From Rhizobium sp. NFR07 (lineage in GTDB: Bacteria; Pseudomonadota; Alphaproteobacteria; Rhizobiales; Rhizobiaceae): a stretch of 64,000 nt of DNA. The notes under the pieces are model-generated. The model ran no database searches, was not told the origin of the DNA, and saw nothing but the letters and a program-made list of their open reading frames with translations. How positions within the stretch are numbered: the stretch's first letter is position 1; the number at the start of each line of letters is the position of its first letter. The position numbers and the translations under genes are program-made. Below are positions 39,201-47,104 of this stretch, in pieces. The stretch lies in contig NZ_FOKM01000008.1 of the NCBI RefSeq assembly GCF_900111905.1, positions 62,001 through 126,000 on the forward strand. The letters are read 5' to 3'.

Positions 39201-39429
39201 GATCGCCTCGCTGCCGTCCCAGGCGGATGCGCAGAAGTCCTACCAGAACCTGTCGAACAAGTTCGGCAGCGTGATCGGTGGACGTGGCGTCGACATCAAG
39301 GCCGCCGAGATCGCCGGCAAGGGCACGTTCTACCGCGTCCGTATTCCGGCCGGTGCGAACAGGGCCGAAGCCGTGGCGCTCTGCGAACGTTACCGGTCTG
39401 CCGGCGGCAGCTGCCTCGTGGCACGCTGA
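36292..39429 (+). CDS. Giant SPOR-domain membrane protein
   Basis: The product of about 1045 residues has three parts: a long cytosolic region of about 665 residues, very rich in Ala, Pro, Val and Glu; a single membrane helix (WIAPLAAVGILAVCGAGAYAWL, about 669-690); and a periplasmic segment ending in a SPOR domain (about 964-1045, GGYVIQIASLPSQADAQKSY). SPOR domains bind denuded peptidoglycan at division sites. The layout is that of FtsN/DedD-like proteins but with an unusually large N-terminal arm. It lies between argS and nagZ, as in other rhizobia. ATG 36292 is preferred to GTG 36280. A terminator follows. Confidence 0.88.
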   Translation: MADNNLARSRNDVPDFFADGDPLAELARIVGYEERVVAKPDPLSVPAASVAAERRDPVFNLEDELLREFERYDAPRLDPVDDVGVVEPAAPVAAYERDHVEPVFEPAPQSYAPAFDDHADVAFGDEASSPAEPWHAGAVQAVSQAFSEPAAQAGHQERLDDDGFDFVSPTDFASAEPEMELPVSVAVEPVVPTAAEEFPYASEVAAPESAPASYDNFDLAEELETSIVAAPAAQPVPDVRRKESFTPSFRMPIANFRSGAGVVSDRPVAPKVDVPAPMPAPVASAPKVEEQPFQNWSFTAPASAAPIVAAAAQPLAPAPVAPVAVPALEIPLAGPAEPVAAKPAVEPRLEVDQFSALDELLYDVDRYSKASHVEAPAVAVAPVIRNEPVVADLPKAAAPAVAAPSLDDDIDPFADVEFELALDDLELDLADMVGEENKKIVEPVKAPAVTQSPIVAPAPVVTQVVVAPQVAAAAPSVAPVASPVMSAPAMTAAPVIAAAPIVAAPVVAAAQPVQQAPAAAAVATDAKTAQDDGLAFDPALIADSEEHVEAIAELDVPALPVTEAEEPPLYRNDFDLDIDAELASLLEAPEAAASMRGDNTPAQPVAAPVQPAAAASGQSIYSDLDDFERALEEDFRRSLATPLQANDERYADHGNYVQDLDGEEGGRSVRRWIAPLAAVGILAVCGAGAYAWLGNSGPGAGNGEPIVIAADNDPVKVAPANPGGKTVPNQDKAVYDRVAGAASQMPRQEQLISSSEEPVDVVQKTLMPDNLPLEGENDVQMTDVADTEDPRLLPQEQADASQPTDQQAVTVMPRKVKTMIVRADGTLVEQEIEAPAAAVGVEKVAAAPARGDSPAAPQQTAAAFPTAASSTPAAATPVSAPVTDPVATVQPVSTEPSAIEQLAAPTAASNVRAPVPATRPQQQANAVASVSDQGNARPAPAAPTAQAPAAAPAAQNTQVASAAAGGYVIQIASLPSQADAQKSYQNLSNKFGSVIGGRGVDIKAAEIAGKGTFYRVRIPAGANRAEAVALCERYRSAGGSCLVAR

Positions 39430-39450
39430 TCGCTAACGCTGAATGAGGAT

Positions 39451-39476
39451 AACGGGGCGCGCGGCGCCCCGTTTTT
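39451..39476 (+). terminator. Intrinsic terminator after the SPOR gene
   Basis: AACGGGGCGC pairs perfectly with GCGCCCCGTT across a 3-nt loop, then TTTT. Confidence 0.88.
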
Positions 39477-39506
39477 CGTTGGTTTCCTTCCTATGGGCAA
39501 TTTGAC

Positions 39507-40523
39507 ATGAGTGTATCGAAGGCAATGGTTCTCGGCGCCAGTGGCGCGCAACTGACACCGGACGAGGTGTCGCTCTATCGCGACGAACGGCCCTGGGGTT
39601 TCATTCTCTTTGCGCGTAACTGCATCGAGCTGTCCCAGATCACCGACCTCGTGGCTTCGATGCGCGATGCCGTCGGCCGCCCCGATGCGCCCGTCTTCAT
39701 CGATCAGGAAGGCGGCAGGGTGCAGCGCATTCGTCCGCCGATGATCGAGCGCTATCCGTCTGCTGCGGCCCTTGGCGAACTGTATCGTCAGGACGAGGAG
39801 AAGGGTTTGCGCGCCGCTTGGCTGATGTCGCGGCTGCATGCCTTCGACCTTCTTAAGCTCGGCGTGAATGTGGATTGCCTGCCGGTCCTAGACGTTCCGA
39901 TCGAAGGCGCCAGTAATGTCATCGGCGATCGCGCCTACGGTTTCGATCCGAAGATCGTCTCCGCCATGGGCAAGGCGGCGGCCGAAGGCCTTAAAGCCGG
40001 CGGCATGCTGCCCATTATGAAGCACATGCCGGGACACGGCCGCGGCATGGCCGATTCCCATCACGAATTGCCGGTGGTCAGCGCGTCACGCACCGAGCTT
40101 GAAGTCCATGATTTCCTGCCTTTCGTGGCAATGAAGGACGAGTTGATGGCGATGAGCGCCCATATCGTCTTCACAGCCTATGACAAGCGCGATCCGGCGA
40201 CGATTTCGCCTGTCGTCATCGAGGAGGTCATCCGCGGCCATATCGGCTTCGACGGCCTCTTGATCTCCGACGACAGCTCGATGAACGCGCTGAAAGGCAC
40301 GATCGGCGAGCGTGCCGCGCGAATCATGGGGGGAGGTTGCGATATTGTCTTGCATTGCAACGGCCTCATGGACGAAATGAAAGCAGTGGTAAAAGAGGTG
40401 GTAGCGCTGTCCGGCAGGAGCCTGGAGCGCGCCGAGGCGGTCGAAGGCGGCTTCCGACAGCCCGACGATGCGGACGAAGAGGCATTGCGTGCCGAGTTCC
40501 ATCAGATGGTGGCGGTCGCCTGA
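39507..40523 (+). CDS. nagZ: Beta-N-acetylhexosaminidase
   Basis: The 338-residue product is a family GH3 enzyme of the NagZ type: FIDQEGGRVQRI, DVPIEGASNVIGDRAYG and the signature IMKHMPGHGRGMADSHHELP. NagZ removes GlcNAc from anhydromuropeptides in the cytosol during cell-wall recycling. Length fits. The next gene, scpA, starts 24 bp later, so nagZ, scpA and scpB probably share a transcript. Confidence 0.94.
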   Translation: MSVSKAMVLGASGAQLTPDEVSLYRDERPWGFILFARNCIELSQITDLVASMRDAVGRPDAPVFIDQEGGRVQRIRPPMIERYPSAAALGELYRQDEEKGLRAAWLMSRLHAFDLLKLGVNVDCLPVLDVPIEGASNVIGDRAYGFDPKIVSAMGKAAAEGLKAGGMLPIMKHMPGHGRGMADSHHELPVVSASRTELEVHDFLPFVAMKDELMAMSAHIVFTAYDKRDPATISPVVIEEVIRGHIGFDGLLISDDSSMNALKGTIGERAARIMGGGCDIVLHCNGLMDEMKAVVKEVVALSGRSLERAEAVEGGFRQPDDADEEALRAEFHQMVAVA

Positions 40524-40546
40524 CGAGCAAAAAGGGGTAGACAGGA

Positions 40547-41389
40547 GTGGCGGTGAATTCGGGGCAGGGCGCCATTCCGATGGACAAGCTCTGGCAGGAC
40601 GTGACCGAGCGTTCTGCCGACGATCCGTCCCTTGTCATCGACGTTGCCGGCTTCGAAGGCCCCCTCGACCTGCTTCTTCATCTCGCCCGAAGCCAGAAGG
40701 TCGATCTGTCCCGCATTTCCGTTCTGGCGCTCGCCGAGCAGTATCTCCAGTTCGTCGAAAGCGCGCGGCGCGTCCGCATCGAGCTTGCGGCGGATTATCT
40801 CGTGATGGCCGCCTGGCTCGCCTATCTGAAATCGCGCCTGCTCATTCCCCAGCAGGTCAAGGGTGATGACGGGCCGACCGGTGAGGAAATGGCCGCGACG
40901 CTGGCCTTCCGACTGCGCCGCCTGGAGGCGATGCGCGAGGCAGCGAGCCAGCTCATCAACCGCAATCGGCTTGGCCGGGACATCTTCGCCCGTGGAGCGC
41001 CGGAACATATTCCGCACCGCGTCCAGTCCGCCTATGACGCGAGCCTCTACGATCTTCTCTCCGCCTATGCCAATCTGAGGCAGCGGACCGCAGTCACCCA
41101 GGTGACCATCGAAAGGCGCAAGGTCTGGTCGCTGGTCGATGCCCGCGAACTCTTGACTCGGATGCTCGGCGAAATCGCCGACTGGACGGCGCTGCAGACC
41201 TATCTTCTGCCATATCTGCCACCGGAAGACCGGGTGACCGCAACCGCAAGTGCCTTTGCTGCCTCGCTTGAACTGGTGCGCGAGGGCAAGCTCGACATCC
41301 GGCAGGACGGCGCGTTTCAGCCCATCTATCTCCGCGCCGGTTCCGGCCGACTGGCCGCCGAGACATCTCAGCCGGGAGCCGGCGAATGA
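40547..41389 (+). CDS. scpA: Segregation and condensation protein A
   Basis: The 280-residue product matches ScpA (kleisin): FEGPLDLLLHLARSQKVDL at the N-terminal SMC-binding part, AADYLVMAAWLAYLKSRLLIP, and a C-terminal winged helix (GEIADWTALQTYL). It bridges the SMC dimer and pairs with ScpB to compact chromosomes. GTG starts at 40547 and 40553 and an ATG at 40580 are in frame; AGGAG suits 40553. The stop overlaps the scpB start (ATGA). Confidence 0.93.
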   Translation: MAVNSGQGAIPMDKLWQDVTERSADDPSLVIDVAGFEGPLDLLLHLARSQKVDLSRISVLALAEQYLQFVESARRVRIELAADYLVMAAWLAYLKSRLLIPQQVKGDDGPTGEEMAATLAFRLRRLEAMREAASQLINRNRLGRDIFARGAPEHIPHRVQSAYDASLYDLLSAYANLRQRTAVTQVTIERRKVWSLVDARELLTRMLGEIADWTALQTYLLPYLPPEDRVTATASAFAASLELVREGKLDIRQDGAFQPIYLRAGSGRLAAETSQPGAGE

Positions 41390-42117
41390 CGTCTTCCGCA
41401 GTCGATGAACACGAAATGACCGACACCAATCTGTCCGAGGCTGAAGAGCAGGGAAGGGAACCCTTTTCCGATCTGGAAGCCGAGAGGATCGCCGAGGCAT
41501 TGGTCTTCGCCTCCGCCGAGCCGGTACCGGAGAGTTTCCTGGCGGATCGCCTGCCGAAGGGAACCGATATCGGCGCGCTGATGAACCGGCTGGCGGAAAG
41601 CTATGCGACCCGCGGCGTCAACCTGGTGCGCACAGGCGATCGCTGGGCGTTCCGCACGGCCGCCGACCTCTCCTTCGTCATCCGTAAGGACGACAACGAA
41701 GTGCGCAAACTGTCCCGCGCCGCGCTCGAAGTGCTTGCCATCATCGCCTACCATCAGCCGGTAACGCGCGCCGAGATCGAAGAAATCCGCGGTGTCCAGA
41801 CGTCGAAGGGTACGCTCGACGTGCTGATGGAGGCTGGCTGGGTGCGTTTCAGGGGCCGGCGGCGTTCGCCGGGCCGGCCCGTGACGCTCGGCACGACGAC
41901 AGATTTCCTCGATCATTTCGGTCTGGAGGAATTGCGGGATCTGCCTGGACTCGAGGAATTGAAGGGTGCTGGTCTGTTGAGCGGACGAATCCCGCCTGGC
42001 CTGCATATCCCCATGCCTGGCATTGACGATGATCTGTCGGACGAAGAGGACCCGATCACCCAGCTCGACCTTGAGGAACTCGGACTTCTCAGCCCGAGTG
42101 GCGGCGACGAAGGTTAG
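41386..42117 (+). CDS. scpB: Segregation and condensation protein B
   Basis: The 243-residue product has the two winged helices of ScpB: EAERIAEALVFASAEPVPESFLA early and ALEVLAIIAYHQPVTRAEIEEIRGV later, then GRPVTLGTT. It binds ScpA. The start overlaps the scpA stop in an ATGA, indicating translational coupling. The acidic C-terminal tail extends beyond the conserved fold. Confidence 0.95.
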   Translation: MTSSAVDEHEMTDTNLSEAEEQGREPFSDLEAERIAEALVFASAEPVPESFLADRLPKGTDIGALMNRLAESYATRGVNLVRTGDRWAFRTAADLSFVIRKDDNEVRKLSRAALEVLAIIAYHQPVTRAEIEEIRGVQTSKGTLDVLMEAGWVRFRGRRRSPGRPVTLGTTTDFLDHFGLEELRDLPGLEELKGAGLLSGRIPPGLHIPMPGIDDDLSDEEDPITQLDLEELGLLSPSGGDEG

Positions 42118-42288
42118 GTATGCCGCCGAAACGGGCAGCAATTGACCGCCAGGAAGCAAGGTGGCGCAAATATTATCTCACTGCCTCTAACGACGGCGTG
42201 ATTACTACTGCATCATGCGATTTTGGTGTTTGAAAAAGCCCGGCAAAGAGCTTACATCGATACCGAAATACGAATTGGAGTTGGACTA

Positions 42289-42510
42289 ATGGGTTCTTTC
42301 AGTGTGTGGCATTGGCTGATCGTTCTGGTCATCGTGCTCGTCTTGTTCGGGCGTGGCAAGATTCCGGAATTGATGGGCGACGTCGCTAAGGGCATCAAGA
42401 GCTTCAAGAAGGGCATGACCGACGAAGACGCCCCGGAAACGAACACAGCGGCCAACGGCAAGACCGTTGACCACAAGCCTGAAGAGGTCAAGGAAACCAC
42501 CCGCTCGTAA
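42289..42510 (+). CDS. tatA: Twin-arginine translocase subunit TatA
   Basis: The 73-residue product has the membrane helix and amphipathic helix of Tat[26 protein letters not shown] then GIKSFKKGM. It forms the variable-size Tat pore. ATG 42289 has TTGGAG 8 bp upstream. It is the first of tatABC, which follow with short gaps. At least one nearby gene (the CpdB nucleotidase) encodes a Tat signal. Confidence 0.95.
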   Translation: MGSFSVWHWLIVLVIVLVLFGRGKIPELMGDVAKGIKSFKKGMTDEDAPETNTAANGKTVDHKPEEVKETTRS

Positions 42511-42542
42511 CGGGCGGCTAAAGGTTTCAGGAGCCTCGTTGC

Positions 42543-43388
42543 ATGTTTGATATCGGCTGGACCGAACTGCTCGTCATTGCGGTCGTACTCATTGTCGTGG
42601 TGGGTCCCAAGGATCTGCCACCCATGTTGCGCGCGTTCGGCAAGATGACGTCGAATTTCCGTAAGATGGCAGGTGACTTCCGCGCCCAGTTCGATGAGGC
42701 GCTGCGTGAATCGGAAATGGATGACGTTCGCAAGACGATCTCCGATGCGCAGAAGCTCAATCCGACCAATGCCCTGCGCGACGCGATCAATCCGCTTCGA
42801 CAGATGGGACAGGATATCAAGGCCGACCTGCAGAAGGCGACCCAAGTTCCAAATCCTCTGCAAAGCAACGCATCTCAGCTGAGCGAGACCGATGTCGAGG
42901 CGCAGCAGGCGATCGAGGCTGCAGAACCCGCTTCGATTGCGCCTGAGGTTCCAGCCAGTGTCGAACCGACCGCCAAGCCGGCCGTGCCGGTTACGGCGGT
43001 CACAGCAGCTCCGCTGACAGCGGTGACACCCGAGGCGAAGTCGGCGGCAACTGCTTCGGCAGCGACGGCGGCATCCTCGGAAACTGCTTCGGCAGCCCCT
43101 GCCAAGGCGCGGAAATCGACGTCTATCAAGACTGCTTCGACCAAGCCGGTTGCCACCAAGACTGCTGCTGCCAAGGCATCGTCTTCCAAGGCGCCGGCCG
43201 CGAAAGGCAAGTCTGCTGCCGTAAAGCCGGCTGAGGTGGTCACGGATGCTTTGGCCAAGCCGAAGCGCAGCAAGGCTGCCCCGAAAACTTCGGAAGCCGT
43301 TGCAACTGCGGCGGAAGCTCCGGCAGCTAAGGCGCCTGCACGCAAGCGCGCCGTGAAAAAGACTGATACTGCGAAGGACGAAGCATGA
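42543..43388 (+). CDS. tatB: Twin-arginine translocase subunit TatB
   Basis: The 281-residue product has a TatB core (MFDIGWTELLVIAVVLIVVV, GPKDLPPMLRAFGK, and the long helix RAQFDEALRES). An Ala/Pro/Lys/Thr-rich tail of about 170 residues makes it much longer than enterobacterial TatB; such tails occur in rhizobia. TatB with TatC forms the signal-peptide receptor. The stop overlaps the tatC start by four bases (ATGA). Confidence 0.93.
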   Translation: MFDIGWTELLVIAVVLIVVVGPKDLPPMLRAFGKMTSNFRKMAGDFRAQFDEALRESEMDDVRKTISDAQKLNPTNALRDAINPLRQMGQDIKADLQKATQVPNPLQSNASQLSETDVEAQQAIEAAEPASIAPEVPASVEPTAKPAVPVTAVTAAPLTAVTPEAKSAATASAATAASSETASAAPAKARKSTSIKTASTKPVATKTAAAKASSSKAPAAKGKSAAVKPAEVVTDALAKPKRSKAAPKTSEAVATAAEAPAAKAPARKRAVKKTDTAKDEA

Positions 43389-44209
43389 GCGGGGACTACG
43401 AGGACAAGCCGCAGCCGCTCATCGAACATCTGATGGAGCTGCGCACCCGCCTGATCTGGTCGATCGGTGCGTTTTTCGTCGCCTTCGTCGTCTGCTTCTT
43501 CTTCGCCAAGCAGCTCTTCAACCTTCTGGTCATTCCCTATAAATGGGCGGTGGTCTGGGCGCATCTTGATCTGGCCAAGTCCGAACTCATCTATACGGCA
43601 CCGCAAGAATTCTTCTTCACCCAGGTGAAGGTGGCGATGTTCGGCGCCCTGGTGATCGCGTTTCCGGTGATTGCCTCGCAGATCTACAAATTCGTCGCGC
43701 CCGGCCTCTACAAGAACGAACGGAACGCATTCCTGCCGTTCCTGATCGCCTCGCCGATCCTCTTCCTCATGGGCGGCGCGCTGGTCTATTTCTTCTTCAC
43801 CCCCATGGTGATGTGGTTCTTCCTCGCCATGCAGCAGGCTCCGTCCGAAGGCGAAGTGGGCATTTCGCTCCTGCCGCGCGTTTCGGAATATCTTAGCCTG
43901 ATCATGACGCTGGTCCTGTCGTTCGGTCTGGTCTTCCAGCTGCCGGTCATCACCACGCTGCTCGCCCGCGTCGGCCTGCTGACGAGCGACTGGCTGCGGG
44001 AAAAGCGCAAGTTCGCCATCGTCATCGCCTTCATCGTTGCTGCGGTCCTGACGCCGCCGGATCCGATGTCTCAGATCGGCCTTGCTATACCCACCATCCT
44101 TCTCTACGAGATTTCCATCTATGCCGCGCGACTCGTCGAGCGCAAACGGAAAGAGGAAGCTCTCAATGAAGAGGCCTCTTCCGACGTCGCCGAGACCGAG
44201 AAGGCTTGA
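43385..44209 (+). CDS. tatC: Twin-arginine translocase subunit TatC
   Basis: The 274-residue product has six membrane helices and the TatC motifs LIEHLMELRTRLIWS, TAPQEFFFTQ and, late, AAVLTPPDPMSQ. It recognises twin-arginine signals. It overlaps tatB by four bases. The C-terminal charged tail is slightly longer than usual. serS follows 52 bp downstream. Confidence 0.96.
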   Translation: MSGDYEDKPQPLIEHLMELRTRLIWSIGAFFVAFVVCFFFAKQLFNLLVIPYKWAVVWAHLDLAKSELIYTAPQEFFFTQVKVAMFGALVIAFPVIASQIYKFVAPGLYKNERNAFLPFLIASPILFLMGGALVYFFFTPMVMWFFLAMQQAPSEGEVGISLLPRVSEYLSLIMTLVLSFGLVFQLPVITTLLARVGLLTSDWLREKRKFAIVIAFIVAAVLTPPDPMSQIGLAIPTILLYEISIYAARLVERKRKEEALNEEASSDVAETEKA

Positions 44210-44261
44210 GGTTTCCCTTGGCCTGATGCGCGTGGCTTTCCGCGTTTAAGGCTAGGGACCG

Positions 44262-45542
44262 ATGCTCGATATCAAGTGGATCCGTGACAACGAACAGGCT
44301 TTCGACGAGGCGCTGAAAAAGCGTGGCGTCGAGCCGATGGCGGCAGAACTCGTGGCGATGGACGAGCGCCGCCGCAGCGTGATCCAGAAACTCCAGGACA
44401 TGCAGTCCCGCCGCAACGCCGCCTCCAAGGAGATCGGCGCTGCCATGGGGCAGAAGAATCTCGAGCTGGCCGAGAAGCTCAAGGCCGAGGTCGCCGAGAT
44501 CAAGGACACGATGCCTTCCGCCGAGCAGGAAGAGCGCGAGGCGGTTGCAGCACTCGACGATGCCCTGTCGCGCATTCCCAACATTCCGCTGGACGACGTA
44601 CCGGTCGGCGAAGACGAATCGGGCAACGTCGTAAAGCGTGTCGTTGGCGAAAAGCCGCGCTGGAACCATCCGGCCAAGGAGCATTTCGATATCGGGGAAG
44701 CCCTCGGCTACATGGATTTCGAACGCGCAACGAAGCTCTCGGGTTCGCGCTTTACCGTCCTGACCAGTCAGCTTGCCCGGCTGGAACGTGCGCTCGGCCA
44801 GTTCATGCTGGACATGCACACGATGGAGCATGGCTATACGGAAGTGTCCTCGCCGCTGATGGTCAAGGCGGAGGCGATGTTCGGCACCGGCCAGTTGCCG
44901 AAGTTCGAGGAAGACCTGTTCAAGACGACGGACGGCCGTTACCTCATCCCGACCGCGGAAGTGACGCTGACCAATCTCGTCTCGGCCGAAACGCTGGAGC
45001 AGGAAAAGCTGCCGCTGCGCTTCACCGCGCTGACGCCGTCCTTCCGTTCGGAAGCCGGTTCGGCAGGCCGCGATACGCGCGGCATGCTGCGCCAGCACCA
45101 GTTCTGGAAATGCGAGCTCGTGTCGATCACCGACGCAGAAAGCTCGATCGCCGAGCACGAACGCATGACCGAATGCGCCGAAAACGTCCTGAAGCGTCTC
45201 GGCCTGCATTTCCGCACCATGACGCTCTGCACCGGGGACATGGGTTTCGGCGCCCGCAAGACCTATGACATCGAGGTCTGGTTGCCGGGCCAGGATGCCT
45301 ATCGCGAAATCTCGTCCTGCTCTGTCTGCGGCGATTTCCAGGGCCGCCGGATGAACGCCCGCTACCGCGTCAAGGACGAGAAGGCGCTGCGTTTCGTCCA
45401 TACGCTCAACGGTTCGGGCACGGCCGTCGGTCGCTGCCTGATCGCGGTTCTGGAAAATTACCTGAATGAAGACGGTTCTGTCACAATTCCCGATGCCCTT
45501 CTGCCCTACATGGGCGGCCTGACGAAGATCGAAAAGGCTTGA
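44262..45542 (+). CDS. serS: Seryl-tRNA synthetase
   Basis: The 426-residue product is a class II synthetase. The N-terminal coiled-coil arm (about residues 25-105) grips the long arm of tRNA-Ser; the core has [20 protein letters not shown] and the motif 3 [18 protein letters not shown]. Length is normal. The surE gene starts 13 bp later. Confidence 0.97.
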   Translation: MLDIKWIRDNEQAFDEALKKRGVEPMAAELVAMDERRRSVIQKLQDMQSRRNAASKEIGAAMGQKNLELAEKLKAEVAEIKDTMPSAEQEEREAVAALDDALSRIPNIPLDDVPVGEDESGNVVKRVVGEKPRWNHPAKEHFDIGEALGYMDFERATKLSGSRFTVLTSQLARLERALGQFMLDMHTMEHGYTEVSSPLMVKAEAMFGTGQLPKFEEDLFKTTDGRYLIPTAEVTLTNLVSAETLEQEKLPLRFTALTPSFRSEAGSAGRDTRGMLRQHQFWKCELVSITDAESSIAEHERMTECAENVLKRLGLHFRTMTLCTGDMGFGARKTYDIEVWLPGQDAYREISSCSVCGDFQGRRMNARYRVKDEKALRFVHTLNGSGTAVGRCLIAVLENYLNEDGSVTIPDALLPYMGGLTKIEKA

Positions 45543-45555
45543 AGGACTTATCGGA

Positions 45556-46311
45556 ATGCGCATTCTCCTGACCAATGACGACGGCATCCACGCGGAAGGC
45601 CTGGCGGTACTCGAAAGAGTGGCCCGCCAGCTTTCCGACGATGTCTGGGTCGTCGCGCCGGAAACCGACCAGAGCGGACTAGCTCATTCGTTGAGCCTGT
45701 CCGAGCCGCTGCGGCTGAGAAAGATCGACGACAGGCGCTACGCCCTGCGCGGCACGCCAACGGACTGCGTCATCATGGCGGTCAACGAGATCATGGGCGG
45801 CAAGCCGGACCTGATCCTGTCGGGCATCAACGACGGCGCCAACATGGCTGACGACATTACCTATTCGGGCACAGTTGCCGGTGCGATCGAAGGTGCGCTC
45901 CAGGGTGTGCGCTCGATCGCCGTCAGTCAGGCAGCCCGCAAGGACAATGGTCGCTTCACGCCTTGGGAAGTTGCCGAGGAATATGCTGCGGACCTGCTGA
46001 AAAAGCTGATGGTGGTGGATCTTCCGGCCGGAACGTTCCTCAATGTCAATTTCCCCCATTGCGAACCGGGTGAGGTTCAGGGCGTCGAGGTCACCCATCA
46101 GGGAAAGCTCGATCACGGCCTCATCACCGAAGCACGGGAAGATGGCCGCGGACGTCCTTATTACTGGCTGAAATTCTCCGCACGTGGCGGCGATTTCCCG
46201 GCCGGAACGGATATTCAGGCGCTCAAGCAGAACAAGATTTCCGTGACGCCGCTGAAGCTGGACCTGACCGATTATTCGGTGCAGGATCGGCTTGCATCTG
46301 CGCTCGCCTAA
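45556..46311 (+). CDS. surE: 5'/3'-nucleotidase SurE
   Basis: The 251-residue product has [16 protein letters not shown], with the metal-binding NDDG, and [25 protein letters not shown]. SurE hydrolyses nucleoside monophosphates and aids stationary-phase survival. It sits between serS and pcm with 12-13 bp gaps; the surE-pcm-nlpD order is well conserved in proteobacteria. Confidence 0.96.
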   Translation: MRILLTNDDGIHAEGLAVLERVARQLSDDVWVVAPETDQSGLAHSLSLSEPLRLRKIDDRRYALRGTPTDCVIMAVNEIMGGKPDLILSGINDGANMADDITYSGTVAGAIEGALQGVRSIAVSQAARKDNGRFTPWEVAEEYAADLLKKLMVVDLPAGTFLNVNFPHCEPGEVQGVEVTHQGKLDHGLITEAREDGRGRPYYWLKFSARGGDFPAGTDIQALKQNKISVTPLKLDLTDYSVQDRLASALA

Positions 46312-46323
46312 AGGAGTGACCGG

Positions 46324-46977
46324 TTGAAATCGGCAATGGTTGAGAAGGAAGGCTTCGCCGCCCTCGTCTTGAGGCTGCGGGGCGAAGGCATTTCCGATCT
46401 CGACCTGCTGACGGCGGTCGAGCAGACGCCGCGGTCGCAGTTCGTCCCGGCCCCGCTTGCCGAAGAAGCCTATTCCAGCCGCACCATCCCGATCGACTGC
46501 GGTGCCTTCATGGAAGGTGCCGATCTCGCTGTCCGGCTGCTGCATCGTCTGCAGGTAAAGCCGGGTCATCGCGTACTCGAGATCGGCACCGGCAGCGGCT
46601 TCACTGCGGCCGTCATGGGACGTATCGCCGAGCGGATCATGACCGTGGAGCGTTATCGCACGCTTGTGACCGGAGCGCAGGAGCGGATGGATGCGCTTGG
46701 TCTTCGCAATGTCGTTATCCGCCAGGCCGATGGCAGCAATGGGATGCCGGGAGAGGGTACGTTCGACCGCATCCTGGTCACGGCTGCATTCGCCACGCTT
46801 CCGCGCTTCTATGCCGAACAACTGACCCATGGCGGGTCAATGATCGCGCCGCTGATGCAGGAAGATGATACATGCCTGATGGTGCGCCTGACCAAGACCG
46901 GCAGCCGTTTCGAGCGTGAAGACCTCTTCACTGTCCCTTATCTGCCCTTGGTTCCCCATATTGCGGCGGCGCTCTGA
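46324..46977 (+). CDS. pcm: Protein-L-isoaspartate O-methyltransferase (copy 2)
   Basis: The 217-residue product is a classical Pcm: RSQFVPAPLAEEAYSSRTIPI, then the SAM site VLEIGTGSGFTAAVMGRI, and a late YLPLVPHI. It methylates isoaspartate to start repair of aged proteins. The TTG at 46324 has AAAGGAG 7 bp upstream, whereas ATG 46336 is 18 bp from it, so a TTG start is likely. The surE-pcm-nlpD order identifies this as the canonical copy. Confidence 0.93.
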   Translation: MKSAMVEKEGFAALVLRLRGEGISDLDLLTAVEQTPRSQFVPAPLAEEAYSSRTIPIDCGAFMEGADLAVRLLHRLQVKPGHRVLEIGTGSGFTAAVMGRIAERIMTVERYRTLVTGAQERMDALGLRNVVIRQADGSNGMPGEGTFDRILVTAAFATLPRFYAEQLTHGGSMIAPLMQEDDTCLMVRLTKTGSRFEREDLFTVPYLPLVPHIAAAL

Positions 46978-47104
46978 CCATGTGTCCCGACATGGTTAGC
47001 AATTTGACAAAAACCTAGCTTTTATAATTGCGCCTTAACCGACCAGTAAGACTAACGCGCTTTAATGACTCTCATGATGGTTGCGTCATGAGTAGGTCGA
47101 GTCA

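Noticed and set aside
47004..47029. TTGACA and TATAAT before nlpD as a promoter
   Set aside because: The spacing between the hexamers is only about 13 bp, too short for a sigma-70 promoter.
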